A DNA stretch of 64,000 nt, taken from positions 19,473,440 to 19,537,439 of the forward strand of contig NC_085138.1 of NCBI RefSeq assembly GCF_035046485.1. The letters are read 5' to 3'. The notes under the pieces are model-generated. The model was not told the DNA's origin. It made no database searches and was given only the letters and a program-made list of their open reading frames with translations. Positions 32,700-43,426 of this stretch are shown one piece after another. Position numbers and translations under genes: made by a program. Every line of letters begins with the position of its first letter. Position 1 is the stretch's first letter. The stretch comes from Aedes albopictus (lineage: Eukaryota; Arthropoda; Insecta; Diptera; Culicidae).

Positions 32700-33925
32700 T
32701 GGCTCTATTGTTCTTATGGCTCTTTAGATTTGAAATGCCTTAATTATTTAGCTCTGTTTGGGTTCGACTTTTTGAAATTTTGGGTTTTGGCTTTTAAATT
32801 CTTTGATTTTTAGCTCTTTTTCTTAAACATTCTTAAAGTCTTCGGTTATTACTCTGGAAAGGGACTCAGCATTTTTTTTTGCTTTTTTACGTTTTAGCTT
32901 CTTTGCTTTTCTGCTTTTTTACCTACTTGCTTTTTCGTTTTTTTTTTAATTTTTTTTGCCTTTTGCTTCAGTTATCACTCTAGAAATGCTCTCGACAGTT
33001 TCTTTGCTCTTTCTGTTTATTTTTTTTTTTTTGCTTTTTACGCTGGAAAAGCCTTTAAAAATTTACTTCATTTCTTCATTCGTTTTTTTTGTTTTTATTT
33101 TTTTTTGTTTTTTTTTGTATTTTTTTTTGTTTTTTAAACTTTGATGTTTTGCTTATTTGCTTCTTTTTTACCTTTTTTACTTTTTCGCTGTTTTGATTTT
33201 TTGCTTTGTTGTTTTTTTTTTTACTTTATTGTTTAATTGCGTTTAAACTCTTATATGTACTTTTTTTGCTCTTTTATCCTTAGCTTCGTTTATTACTCTG
33301 AAAATCGACACGAATGCACAATTGTGTTAAGTGTCGATAATAAACAAACAAACATACTCTGGAAATGCCTTTAGCAATTTATTTCCTTTTTTTTATTTTC
33401 TTGGTTTTGCTTTTTGTTTTGTTTTTTTAAGTATACTTTAGAAATGCCTTTAGCAATTTATTTCCTTTTTTTTTTGTTTTTCTTGTTTTTGCTTTTTGTT
33501 TTGTCTTTTTTTTGCGCAATTGCTTTTTTTGCATTTTTGCTTTTAATACTTTTTGGTTTTTTTGCTCGTTCATTTTTTGGCTTTTTTTATTTTTTTCGTT
33601 CTTTTTTGTTTTTTTTTTGCTTAATAATTTTATTGCTTTTAAGCTAGTTTGCCTTTTGCCTTTAGCTAGCTAATAACCAAAGTAATAACCAAACTTTGGA
33701 AATGCCTTCTGCCTTTTTTTCTTTTTTGTTTTGCATTTTTACAATTTGTTTTTTTGCTTTCTTGCTCTTTTGTTTTTTACTATTTTTTACTTTTTTGCTT
33801 CTTTGGATTTTTTTGTCTCTTTGTTTTCTTTTTTGCCTTCTGATTCGGCTATCACTCTGAAAATGCCTTTTACAATTTCTTTGACTTTTTTGTTTTTTTT
33901 TTATTTGTATTGTTTGCTTTTCGCT
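32700..33925. repeat. T-rich degenerate repeat with a recurrent anchor
   Basis: About 1.2 kb of T-rich, GCTTTTTT-like DNA in which an anchor resembling ACTCTGGAAATGCCTTTAGC recurs at about 32861, 32973, 33042, 33290, 33357, 33432, 33694 and 33851, often followed by AATTTATTTCC. The anchor spacing is irregular (about 70-250 bp). ORFs of 60-128 aa rich in Phe/Leu are composition artefacts. Confidence 0.6.
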
Positions 33926-33931
33926 TTAAGC

Positions 33932-34005
33932 AGGCCCGGATTTAAGGGGGGGCAAAGGGGGCAAGTGCCCCGGGCCCCCCGATTAGGGCCCCCCCCCCCG
34001 AGAAT
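33932..34005. mobile_element. Transposon terminus-like CAGGCCCGGATTTAAGG sequence
   Basis: CAGGCCCGGATTTAAGGGGG followed by G and C homopolymer blocks is a terminus found in many insect hAT-like elements. No matching second end was located. Confidence 0.35.
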
Positions 34006-34639
34006 TCATAAGCACTATATATTTTGTTCAACGAATTCATCAAAATACACATCAAAGACGATTATATTTATTATATGTCCTAGAGTTGTTATAATTGGGT
34101 TCTTGAAGGGTATCTAGATTGTTTATAATCTGAAATCGAAATCCATAATTTCATAATTTTGAACTGTTTGCAGATTGGATTCAAAGTTTTTGTGGGATTT
34201 CTTTTTTTTTGTATGAGCTGCAACTCTAAAGTCATAAAACTGTGTCAATTTATGTTTTGAAGCAAAGAAATTTTGATCTTTCGATTAAACTGAAAAACAA
34301 TATTTTAATTGCTTAACAATTCAATTGCTTAGAAATACACTGTCCCAGAATTACTATTTTGAGGCTGCTTGATTGCAGCATATTCAGCTCTAGAGAGATA
34401 TTACAGTATTAAACAATTTAATAAAACGAAATTTTCGTTTTATTTTGATATACGCGAGTTTTTCCAAAACTCATTGAAAGTTCTTATTGAGATTAGAAGA
34501 AAACTTATTTATGTTAAAATTACTGCCCAAAAGCATCTCTAAACAGAGTGCGTTAAAAGATTATTTTTTTCGGTGTAACTTAAATATGTAATACTTCTAC
34601 ATCAGTCTGTTGATATAACGATCATATTCTAAAAAAAAA
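34006..34639. other. AT-rich non-coding DNA
   Basis: Contains CACTGTCCCAGAATTACT at about 34338, which looks like one transposon end without a partner. Nothing else supported. Confidence 0.35.
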
Positions 34640-34785
34640 AACACCAGATCGCATATGATGTTAAATAGCATGCAAAAGCGGAGGCAATATACACACACTT
34701 TACACGCGGTTAAATGGAAGCATGCACGCATATGACCTCCACTTTAGCACCCTATTCAACATCATGTGACTTTGTGTTAGCTGGG
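34640..34785. mobile_element. Short foldback MITE, CCCAGCTAACAC end
   Basis: Right end inverse CCCAGCTAACACAAAGTC. Arms with GCATATGATGTT / AACATCATGTG and GGAGGC / CCTCCACTTTAGC pair up. The left terminus is eroded in an A-run. Same family as 52715-52869. Confidence 0.65.
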
Positions 34786-35000
34786 AACTACTTAATATCC
34801 ATCTGCACAAGTTCATTGAGGACAGATGTTATCTTGGCAAATAGAAGATAATGATTTCTGGAAATGTTCCTGGAAAATTCGGGTTAGTTTTGAAAATCTA
34901 GTTTCCAGAAACATCTCAGAACAGTGGTTTTACACATCTATTTCACTGTCATTTTTTTTCGAATTTATTGTCAAAGTTGCTCCCTGGCGTACTAACTTTG
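34786..35000. other. Non-coding DNA up to the assembly gap
   Basis: No coding feature. Any long ORF drawn across the gap consists mainly of unknown residues. Confidence 0.5.
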
Positions 35001-35500
35001 NNNNNNNNNNNNNNNNNNNNNNNNNNNNNNNNNNNNNNNNNNNNNNNNNNNNNNNNNNNNNNNNNNNNNNNNNNNNNNNNNNNNNNNNNNNNNNNNNNNN
35101 NNNNNNNNNNNNNNNNNNNNNNNNNNNNNNNNNNNNNNNNNNNNNNNNNNNNNNNNNNNNNNNNNNNNNNNNNNNNNNNNNNNNNNNNNNNNNNNNNNNN
35201 NNNNNNNNNNNNNNNNNNNNNNNNNNNNNNNNNNNNNNNNNNNNNNNNNNNNNNNNNNNNNNNNNNNNNNNNNNNNNNNNNNNNNNNNNNNNNNNNNNNN
35301 NNNNNNNNNNNNNNNNNNNNNNNNNNNNNNNNNNNNNNNNNNNNNNNNNNNNNNNNNNNNNNNNNNNNNNNNNNNNNNNNNNNNNNNNNNNNNNNNNNNN
35401 NNNNNNNNNNNNNNNNNNNNNNNNNNNNNNNNNNNNNNNNNNNNNNNNNNNNNNNNNNNNNNNNNNNNNNNNNNNNNNNNNNNNNNNNNNNNNNNNNNNN
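35001..35500. other. Assembly gap (500 N)
   Basis: Exactly 500 undetermined bases, so the length is probably a placeholder. Upstream exons of the GH31 gene could be missing here. Confidence 0.99.
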
Positions 35501-36133
35501 AACGTCGGATGAAGGAGAATATCTGATCGTTTGATTGCAATTGCGACTGCCACGCCGAAAATCCTCCCAGGTATCTGCTTTTGTATTCCATCGAAGAGCC
35601 CAAATAGTTCAGCTTCTTTGTTTTGGAATCGAGCTTGTTCTTCCTTGTCCCAGGAATATGGACGTCCCAACAAACATTATCGCTGTACAACAGACGAACA
35701 AGCCGCTCTTAAGCTTGACTCGAAAAAAAAATGGCTGAATAAGCTGTTATTCAGCTGTCATTGGTACTTGGTGTAGGCTTCAATTTCAAACACTTTGAAA
35801 TATCCGGTTTTTTACCTCACCACAGCTCATAGGAGGGCTTTGCTATTGACTTCGATGGCACCAAGTCCTGCAGATACGTGGTGGTTAGAGAGGCCGTTCT
35901 GCTTCTCTAGTTCCAATCAACTAGCATGAAGATCGACATGTTCTTTCTTTGGACGATGCCCATCCTCTGGATTTTTGGTGAAAGCATTGAAGTTTTGTTG
36001 CACATACCGATTTGAACTCCAAAATTTGTAGAGAATAAACTTTGGTCATTCATAACAGTCAATACATTCACATATGTTCGTGAAAGTCCCAAGACCTTAT
36101 TAATCAAAACTCTTCCATCGTCTTCCATTTCAG
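35501..36133 (+). other. Probable intron 3' part upstream of the GH31 exon
   Basis: Ends with a pyrimidine-rich tract and acceptor CTTCCATTTCAG at 36122-36133. The exon frame is open directly after it. I found no coding exon in this interval. Confidence 0.5.
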
Positions 36134-38037
36134 ATATGAAAACCAACCAATTCAATGGCGTCCTCTTCAACAGCCCCGGCCTAACGGAAGTGGAAATCGT
36201 CCGTTCCCGTCTGATCGTCATCCGCGCCCAATTCACCGGTCACTTCGAGTTGGAGCTGCTTCCGGGTCCGAATCCGGCCGACCTGCACCACCAGCTGAAA
36301 ACGATCACCCGCAACCAGTACCAACCGCCGTTCTGGTCCTACGGCGTTCACGTTTGCGATGAGGCTCGTAACGCTAGTTTGGGTGCTGTTCGCGCCGATA
36401 TTGAAGGAATGATCGAGGCGGGGATCATCTTCGATTCGCACTGCATCAACGACGACCTGTTTTGGTTGTCCAGCGCGATGGCGATCACTACGGAGTTGGA
36501 GGAGGTGATTGGGCTGCTGGCCAATCACAGCAAGCGGTTTGTGCCGTCGGTTGTGATGGTGCTGGAGCCGGCGGGGAATCCCGCGTATACGACCGCCCGG
36601 ACCAATGGGCTGTTGCTGCGTAGTGCTTATAATATAGCGCCGTATAGGGGGTTGGTCCGGAACAGGACTGCGGTGTATTTGGATTGGCGTACCGAGCGGC
36701 ATGAGATGACGGTGTGGTTCGGGCAGACGTGGACGAGTGTGAGGAACTTGAACGGTTCGGGGGTTACTGTGAGGGAGGGATGTCTGCGAGACGATGGGAA
36801 TAAGACGTATCCGAGTAGGGGGCAGTTGACGTATTTGCCCGACGGGTTGAACAGTTCGATTGCGGATTTGATCCGGTGGGATACGAAGCTGTCCGATAGT
36901 ATGGAGATGGTGGTGAAGAGTCAGAACCGGATGGGACCGGAGATGATGCGGAGAGTTGAGGAGCAGGTGGGAGCGGGGGAGTTTGTCGTGACGGGGGCGT
37001 ATGATTTGAGGACGAGGGCGGCGATTATGGCGCAGAATGTGTCCGGAACGTGGATTTCGTTGAGGAATGAGGTTAATCGAGCGATTGGGTTGTCGTTGGC
37101 GGGGTTGAGTTTTATTGGGACGCCAGTTTGCGGAAATGCGAGGGATAACGTAACGGAGGAGCTGTGCATCAGATGGTACCAGTTCGGGTCGCTGTTGCCG
37201 CTATTCAAGGTGTCGGAGGATCGGATGCCGCATCGATTCAGTAGATTCGCTCAGCGAATCATGCTGTCTATGATACGTAAGCGTTATGCTTTGATGGAAT
37301 ACATGAATACGTTGATCGTGACGGATTCGGCTTATCTACGGCCGATGTTTTACCACTATGAAGAGGCGAGGAACTTCACGGCGGAGTTGTGGGAGCAGTT
37401 TATGGTGGGGGAAGCTCTGTTGGTGGCGCCTGTACTGTTACCGCAGATGACTCAAATCGATATCTACTTTCCGGAGACGTTCTACGAGTTGTGGGCCGGA
37501 GAGGAACTTCCGACGAACGATGTACTGCAGTACGCTGTTGTGGAATCCGACCTGCCGATGTTTGTACGACCAGGCTACGTTGTTGGGTTAAGGCAGATTT
37601 CCGACGAAGTTCTGGCGATTGACGAAGCTCGGCTTCAGCCGATGTTCCTTACAGGAGCTGTGGCGTGTAACATCCGTAGGACCAAATGCGATGCATCTGG
37701 ATCGTTGACCTTTGAGAAAGGCTTCGGATTGGAGTTCCGCGTGGCATTGGAACAGGTAACTAATGCATTCATCTGTGATCTTCGGGATTTCTTCCAGGAA
37801 CTCATCATTCGAATTCGACTTACAGTAAGAAACGAGTCCCTGAAGGATTCGGCATGCTCTCCAACGCACAAAACCCTTTCCGGTGAAGTGCTGTTCGTTC
37901 AGCTTTACGGCCATCCAAACCGTACAGAACCCCTTGTTCATCAGCTAGACTTCGACCTCTGCCAACTGACGGAAACGGAAGCAGAAAAAGTTTACAATTT
38001 TCCTAATAACGAAACGCAATCAGAAATCCTTCAATAA
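36134..38037 (+). CDS. 3' exon of a GH31 (MYORG/SITS-binding-like) glycosidase-fold protein, probable pseudoenzyme
   Basis: A 1.9-kb open exon with GC-rich third positions. It starts after a consensus acceptor, so the Met at 36136 is probably internal and upstream exons are missing. Numbering from that Met: the end of the N-terminal beta domain has LLPGPNPADL (41-50) and PPFWSYGVHVC (64-74), matching the GH31 GP-P-DV...PPYWSLGFH entry to the TIM barrel. TEELCIRWYQFGSLLPLF (340-357) and RPMFYHYEE...GEALLVAPVL (402-434) are typical later barrel blocks. YFPETFYELWAGEE and LPMFVRPGYVVGL (473-485) are the C-terminal beta domain. The nucleophile block expected as a DMNE or FDAGE motif is absent (PSRGQLTYLPDG at 226-237). 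The acid/base block reads GTPVCG (328-333), without its Asp. Many N-x-S/T sequons suggest an ER-lumenal or secreted protein. The role is unknown. Confidence 0.85.
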
Positions 38038-38038
38038 A
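38033..38038 (+). promoter_or_regulatory. AATAAA hexamer overlapping the GH31 stop codon
   Basis: The stop TAA (38035-38037) lies inside AATAAA. No other AATAAA occurs in the next 130 bp before the MITE at 38170. If used, the 3' UTR would be only about 10-30 nt. Confidence 0.4.
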
Positions 38039-38169
38039 ACTGTCACGGTAATCAACCATCATTTTCCAACGTTGTTGGTTGGCGCCTCTTCTTCGAACTC
38101 CCAGTGAAATGAGATATATTTTTATTTGATGACTTGAGAGCAGTACGCTGTCGTAGGCGTCGGCCAATA

Positions 38170-38630
38170 GGGTAAGTGTATTTATACAAAAATAACGAGA
38201 AGACCAACGAATGTCATCAATAAGTTAAAAGACAGCTTAGTTTCCATACTTTACAAGAAAAATATAGAAACGGAGCCAAAACTACTTTTAGTATTGATTA
38301 CAGCGTGTGTCAATGATAGGAGCCCTGTACCAGTTATGGTTATACTTTTTAACTTTGGTTCCTTTTCGCACTATTGGCATGCATTCCTTATGGGATTAGC
38401 CATAACTGGTACACTATGGCGAAAAAGGGTGCAAGTAAGCAGAAATTTTAAGGAAAATGATTTATTTCTACCATGATTTGAGGAAAAAGTGGAGTTTAAA
38501 CGAGTGCGACTATCTTTTGTGAACGTGATCTGTTGTTCACAAAATTTTTCTCGTTGATTTACGTCGTTAAAGGGTGAAAATTAACTATGGCGAATAATTG
38601 GTACTATAGCCATAATTGGTACACTTACCC
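38170..38630. mobile_element. 461-bp MITE, GGGTAAGTGTA ends, TA TSD
   Basis: GGGTAAGTGTA and its inverse are flanked by TA (38168-38169, 38631-38632). It contains two inverted CCATAACTGGTAC/GTACCAGTTATGG modules and further TGGTAC motifs. The same GGGTAA terminus and TA flank are seen at 55893-56012. It lies just 3' of the GH31 exon. Confidence 0.8.
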
Positions 38631-38689
38631 TATCTATATTTAATATTTCTCATCATTTTTACGAATGGAATTTTCTCTCTAGAACCGCT

Positions 38690-38832
38690 CTAGTGATTAC
38701 TTTTTCCGTACTGAAAGGCTATATGCTCACTTTGAAAAGCCGAGTTTGTGGTAAGGGTCGGAAAGTCGGATCACATATAACATTCAATTCAGTTCGACGA
38801 GCTCAGATATTAATCCGATATTAGGGGTTCAG
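38690..38832 (-). repeat. Inverted copy of the 10045-10400 repeat family
   Basis: Contains TACTGAAAGGCTATATGCTCACTTT and TCAATTCAGTTCGACGAGC, inverse to the blocks at 10270-10370, followed by the microsatellite as in the other copy. Confidence 0.55.
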
Positions 38833-38912
38833 ATGATGTGTATATGTATGTGTGTATGTATGTGCGTATGTATGTGCGTATGTATGTGCGTATGTATGTA
38901 TGTATGTATCTC
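38833..38912 (+). repeat. (TGTATGTG)n-type microsatellite
   Basis: About 80 bp of imperfect TATGTGTGTATG / TGCGTATGTATG repeats. Confidence 0.85.
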
Positions 38913-39943
38913 TATGTACAAAAAACTGTCAATCATTTTTAAATCAATTGCCACTGCTTCTGATTTGGTTGACGAATTTAGTTCCAAGTTCAAAAACAGT
39001 GACCTGAAAGTCCAAGATGGCGGACTGAAATTGATAATAAAGATTCTTCTATGGATATTAAGGCTAGACTACCACACGTGTGCTCAATTAAGAATAACGA
39101 CAGGCATTTAGAGCGTAGGGCTCTGTAAGTGTAATATGACTATTGGGGAAGACAGAGGACCAATATTCCAAATGGTTACCGATTTATGGAGTAAGAGGCG
39201 CTCAAACTATGTAATATTATATTGCATTGATAAATTGACGAAATGTCATTGAAATCGCGAGAGCAAAGCACCATCACCGCTAGGTGGATTTTTTTTTTCA
39301 TTCAAGCAAAATTAGTTACCACTCGTCTACTGCGATGATAGCAGAGTGATGAGCTTCGCTGTCATCAGCTGCTCTAGTTTCTCGGAAATTAGAAACTTTT
39401 CTTGACTCTCGCGGCCGACTAGATGGACACTCGCCGAGTTCGATATCTCTTCCCAAATTTCGTTGAACTCCCGACAAGAAAAGTTTCCCAAGAATAACGT
39501 TCAAGCGATGAGCTGCCAACTTCGCTGTGAAATTTTCGTCGAAAATAATTTGCCTTGGATCAAAACCTTTAATCCAATTGCAACTTTTTAGAAATCTCTT
39601 CTACATATCTTAGTATGAAAGCATTCAAAGATTATCTTCAACTAAACGGAAATGCTGCATGTCCGTTCGACCGACTTCATATTAATCAAGCTTCAATGCC
39701 ATTTTGTGAGTTTCCAGTACATTGAAGAATGCAGAAGTGCCAGATAAATGACACAAAGTTGCACAATCCAATTAGTCGCAGAAGGACACAATTGCGTAGA
39801 GCTAGAAGGAAAAAAATAGAAAAAGTCTGGAACTATCGGACAGCCTCGTACTTGTTGATTGATGAGATTAAAAATAATGATTGGCTTCGATGTGATTGAA
39901 TGACAAGAGCAAGGCTAGGCAACGGACACTTGCGTACACAATC
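38913..39943. other. Non-coding DNA between the GH31 locus and the satellite
   Basis: Includes a repeat terminus CCGCTAGGTGGATTTTTT at 39279-39298 (inverse of 3218-3230). Otherwise nothing recognised. Confidence 0.4.
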
Positions 39944-40028
39944 GATGGCAAATAAAATGGTTTTCTAATGCATTTCCCTTGTATTCTCGGACGATTCTAT
40001 GTACCAATTTTAATTTTAAGTTGTTTCC
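39944..40028. repeat. Satellite-associated spacer, diverged copy 1
   Basis: Aligns with the two 100-bp spacers inside the satellite (shared CAAATAAAATGGTTTTCTA then a TTCTC...ATTTTTAATT block), but with many substitutions. It marks the left edge of the array. Confidence 0.7.
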
Positions 40029-43000
40029 AATCGAAATCGAATCGAAATCGATTCGAAATCGAATCGAAATCGAATCGAAATCGAATCGAAATCGAATCGA
40101 AATCGAATCGAAATCGAATCGAAATCGAATCGAAATCGAATCGAAATCGAATCGAAATCGAATCGAAATCGAATCGAAATCGAATCGAAATCGAATCGAA
40201 ATCGAATCGAAATCGAATCGAAATCGAATCGAAATCGAATCGAAATCGAATCGAAATCGAATCGAAATCGAATCGAAATCGAATCGAAATCGAATCGAAA
40301 TCGAATCGAAATCGAATCGAAATCGAATCGAAATCGAATCGAAATCGAATCGAAATCGAATCGAAATCGAATCGAAATCGAATCGAAATCGAATCGAAAT
40401 CGAATCGAAATCGAATCGAAATCGAATCGAAATCGAATCGAAATCGAATCGAAATCGAATCGAAATCGAATCGAAATCGAATCGAAATCGAATCGAAATC
40501 GAATTGAAATCGAATTGAAATCGAATTGAAATCGAATCGAAATCGAATCGAAATCGAATCGAAATCGAATCGAAATCGAATCGAAATCGAATCGAAATCG
40601 AATCGAAATCGAATCGAAATCGAATCGAAATCGAATCGAAATCGAATCGAAATCGAATCGAAATCGAATCGAAATCGAATCGAAATCGAATCGAAATCGA
40701 ATCGAAATCGAATCGAAATCGAATCGAAATCGAATCGAAATCGAATCGAAATCGAATCGAAATCGAATCGAAATCGAATCGAAATCGAATCGAAATCGAA
40801 TCGAAATCGAATCGAAATCGAATCGAAATCGAATCGAAATCGAATCGAAATCGAATCGAAATCGAATCGAAATCGAATCGAAATCGAATCGAAATCGAAT
40901 CGAAATCGAATCGAAATCGAATCGAAATCGAATCGAAATCGAATCGAAATCTAATCGAAATCGAATCGAAATCGAATCGAAATCGAATCGAAATCGAATC
41001 GAAATCGAATCGAAATCGAATCGAAATCGAATCGAAATCGAATCGAAATCGAATCGAAATCGAAATCGAATCGAAATCGAATCGAAATCGAATCGAAATC
41101 GAATCGAAATCGAATCGAAATCGAATCGAAATCGAATCGAAATCGAATCGAAATCGAATCGAAATCGAAATCGAATCGAAATCGAATCGAAATCGAATCG
41201 AAATCGAATCGAAATCGAATCGAAATCGAATCGAAATCGAATCGAAATCGAATCGAAATCGAAATCGAATCGAAATCGAATCGAAATCGAATCGAAATCG
41301 AATCGAAATCGAATCGAAATCGAATCGAAATCGAATCGAAATCGAATCGAAATCGAATCGAAATCGAAATCGAATCGAAATCGAATCGAAATCGAATCGA
41401 AATCGAATCGAAATCGAATAGAAATCGAATCGAAATCGAATCGAAATCGAATCGAAATTGAAATCGAATCGAAATCGAATCGAAATCGAATCGAAATCGA
41501 ATCGAAATCGAAATCGAATCGAAATCGAATCGAAATCGAATCGAAATCGAATCGAAATCGAATCGAAATCGAATCGAAATCGAATCGAAATCGAATCGAA
41601 ATCGAATCGAAATCGAATCGAAATCGAATCGAAATCGAATCGAAATCGAATCGAAATCGAATCGAAATCGAATCGAAATCGAAATCGAATCGAAATCGAA
41701 TCGAAATCGAATCGAAATCGAATCGAAATCGAATCGAAATCGAATCGAAATCGAATCGAAATCGAATCGAAATCGAATCGAAATCGAATCGAAATCGAAT
41801 CGAATCGAAATCGAATCGAAATCGAATCGAAATCGAATCGAAATCGAATCGAAATCGAATCGAAATCGAATCGAAATCGAATCGAAATCGAATCGAAATC
41901 GAATCGAAATCGAATCGAAATCGAATCGTAATCGAATCGTAATCGAATCGAAATCGAATCGAATCGAAATCGAATCGAAATCGAATCGAAATCGAATCGA
42001 AATCGAATCGAAATCGAATCGAAATCGAATCGAAATCGAATCGAAATCGAATCGAAATCGAATCGAAATCGAATCGAAATCGAATCGAAATCGAAATGAA
42101 ATCGAATCGAAATCGAATCGAAATCGAATCGAAATCGAATCGAAATCGAATCGAAATCGAATCGAAATCGAATCGAAATCGAATCGAAATCGAATCGAAA
42201 TCGAATCGAAATCGAATCGAAATCGAATCGAAATCGAATCGAAATCGAATCGAAATCGAATCGAAATCGAATCGAAATCGAATCGAAATCGAATCGAAAT
42301 CGAATCGAAATCGAATCGAAATCGAATCGAAATCGAATCGAAATCGAATCGAAATCGAATCGAAATCGAATCGAAATCGAATCGAAATCGAATCGAAATC
42401 GAATTGAAATCGAATCGAAATCGAATCGAAATCGAATCGAAATCGAATCGAAATCGAATCGAAATCGAATCGAAATCGAATCGAAATCGAATCGAAATCG
42501 AATCGAAATCGAATCGAAATCGAATCGAAATCGAATCGAAATCGAATCGAAATCGAATCGAATCGAAATCGAATCGTAATCGAATCGAAATCGAATCGAA
42601 TCGAATCGAATCGAAATCGAATCGAAATCGAATCGAAATCGAATCGAAATCGAATCGAAATCGAATCGAAATCGAATCGAAATCGAATCGAAATCGAATC
42701 AAAATCGAATCGAAATCGAATCGAAATCGAATCGAAATCGAATCGAAATCGAATCGAAATCGAATCGAAATCGAATCGAAATCGAATCGAAATCGAATCG
42801 AAATCGAATCGAAATCGAATCGAAATCGAAATCGAATCGAAATCGAATCGAAATCGAATCGAAATCGAATCGAAATCGAATCGAAATCGAATCGAAATCG
42901 AATCGAAATCGAATCGAAATCGAATCGAAATCGAATCGAAATCGAATCGAAATCGAATCGAAATCGAATCGAAATCGAATCGAAATCGAAATCGAATCGA

Positions 43001-43326
43001 AATCGAATCGAAATCGAATCGAAATCGAATCGAAATCGAATCGAAATCGAATCGAAATCGAATCGAAATCGAATCGAAATCGAATCGAAATCGAATCGAA
43101 ATCGAATCGAAATCGAATCGAAATCGAATCGAAATCGAATCGAAATCGAATCGAAATCGAATCGAAATCGAATCGAAATCGAATCGAAATCGAATCGAAA
43201 TCGAATCGAAATCGAATCGAAATCGAATCGAAATCGAATCGAAATCGAATCGAAATCGAATCGAAATCGTATCGAAATCGAATCGGAATCGAATCGGAAT
43301 CGAATCGAAATCGAATCAAAATCGAA
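40029..43326. repeat. 11-bp satellite, higher-order unit 1
   Basis: Tandem AAATCGAATCG (inverse CGATTCGATTT), about 300 units, highly homogeneous. Phase slips occur where AAATCG (6 bp) or AATCG (5 bp) is duplicated. Diagnostic variants (an ATAG at 41419, a TTGAAAT at 41459, two CGTAATCG at 41929-41945, AAATGAAAT at 42097, a run of AATCG at 42560-42610, and GTATCG with two CGGAATCG at 43269-43300) recur in unit 2. No stop occurs in any phase on either strand of the consensus, so large ORFs here are artefacts. Confidence 0.95.
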
Positions 43327-43426
43327 TTTTGAATTGATGACAAATAAAATGGTTTTCTAGTGCAATTTCCTTGAATTCTCAGAGTGTTCTTTGTATCATT
43401 TTTAATTCCAAATGGTTTCTAATTAA
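43327..43426. repeat. Satellite spacer, copy 2
   Basis: 100 bp of non-satellite DNA (starts TTTGAATTGATGAC), essentially identical to the spacer at 46220-46319. It separates higher-order units 1 and 2. Confidence 0.9.

Noticed and set aside
33414..34117. Phe/Leu-rich ORFs as membrane proteins
   Set aside because: Pure consequence of T-rich composition, with poly-TTT codons and no conserved pattern.
34826..35690. ORFs of 188-247 aa around 35 kb
   Set aside because: They run through the 500-N gap and consist mainly of unknown residues.
36181..36702. Minus-strand ORFs opposite the GH31 exon
   Set aside because: They are shadows of GC-rich codon usage. The plus frame carries the GH31 blocks.
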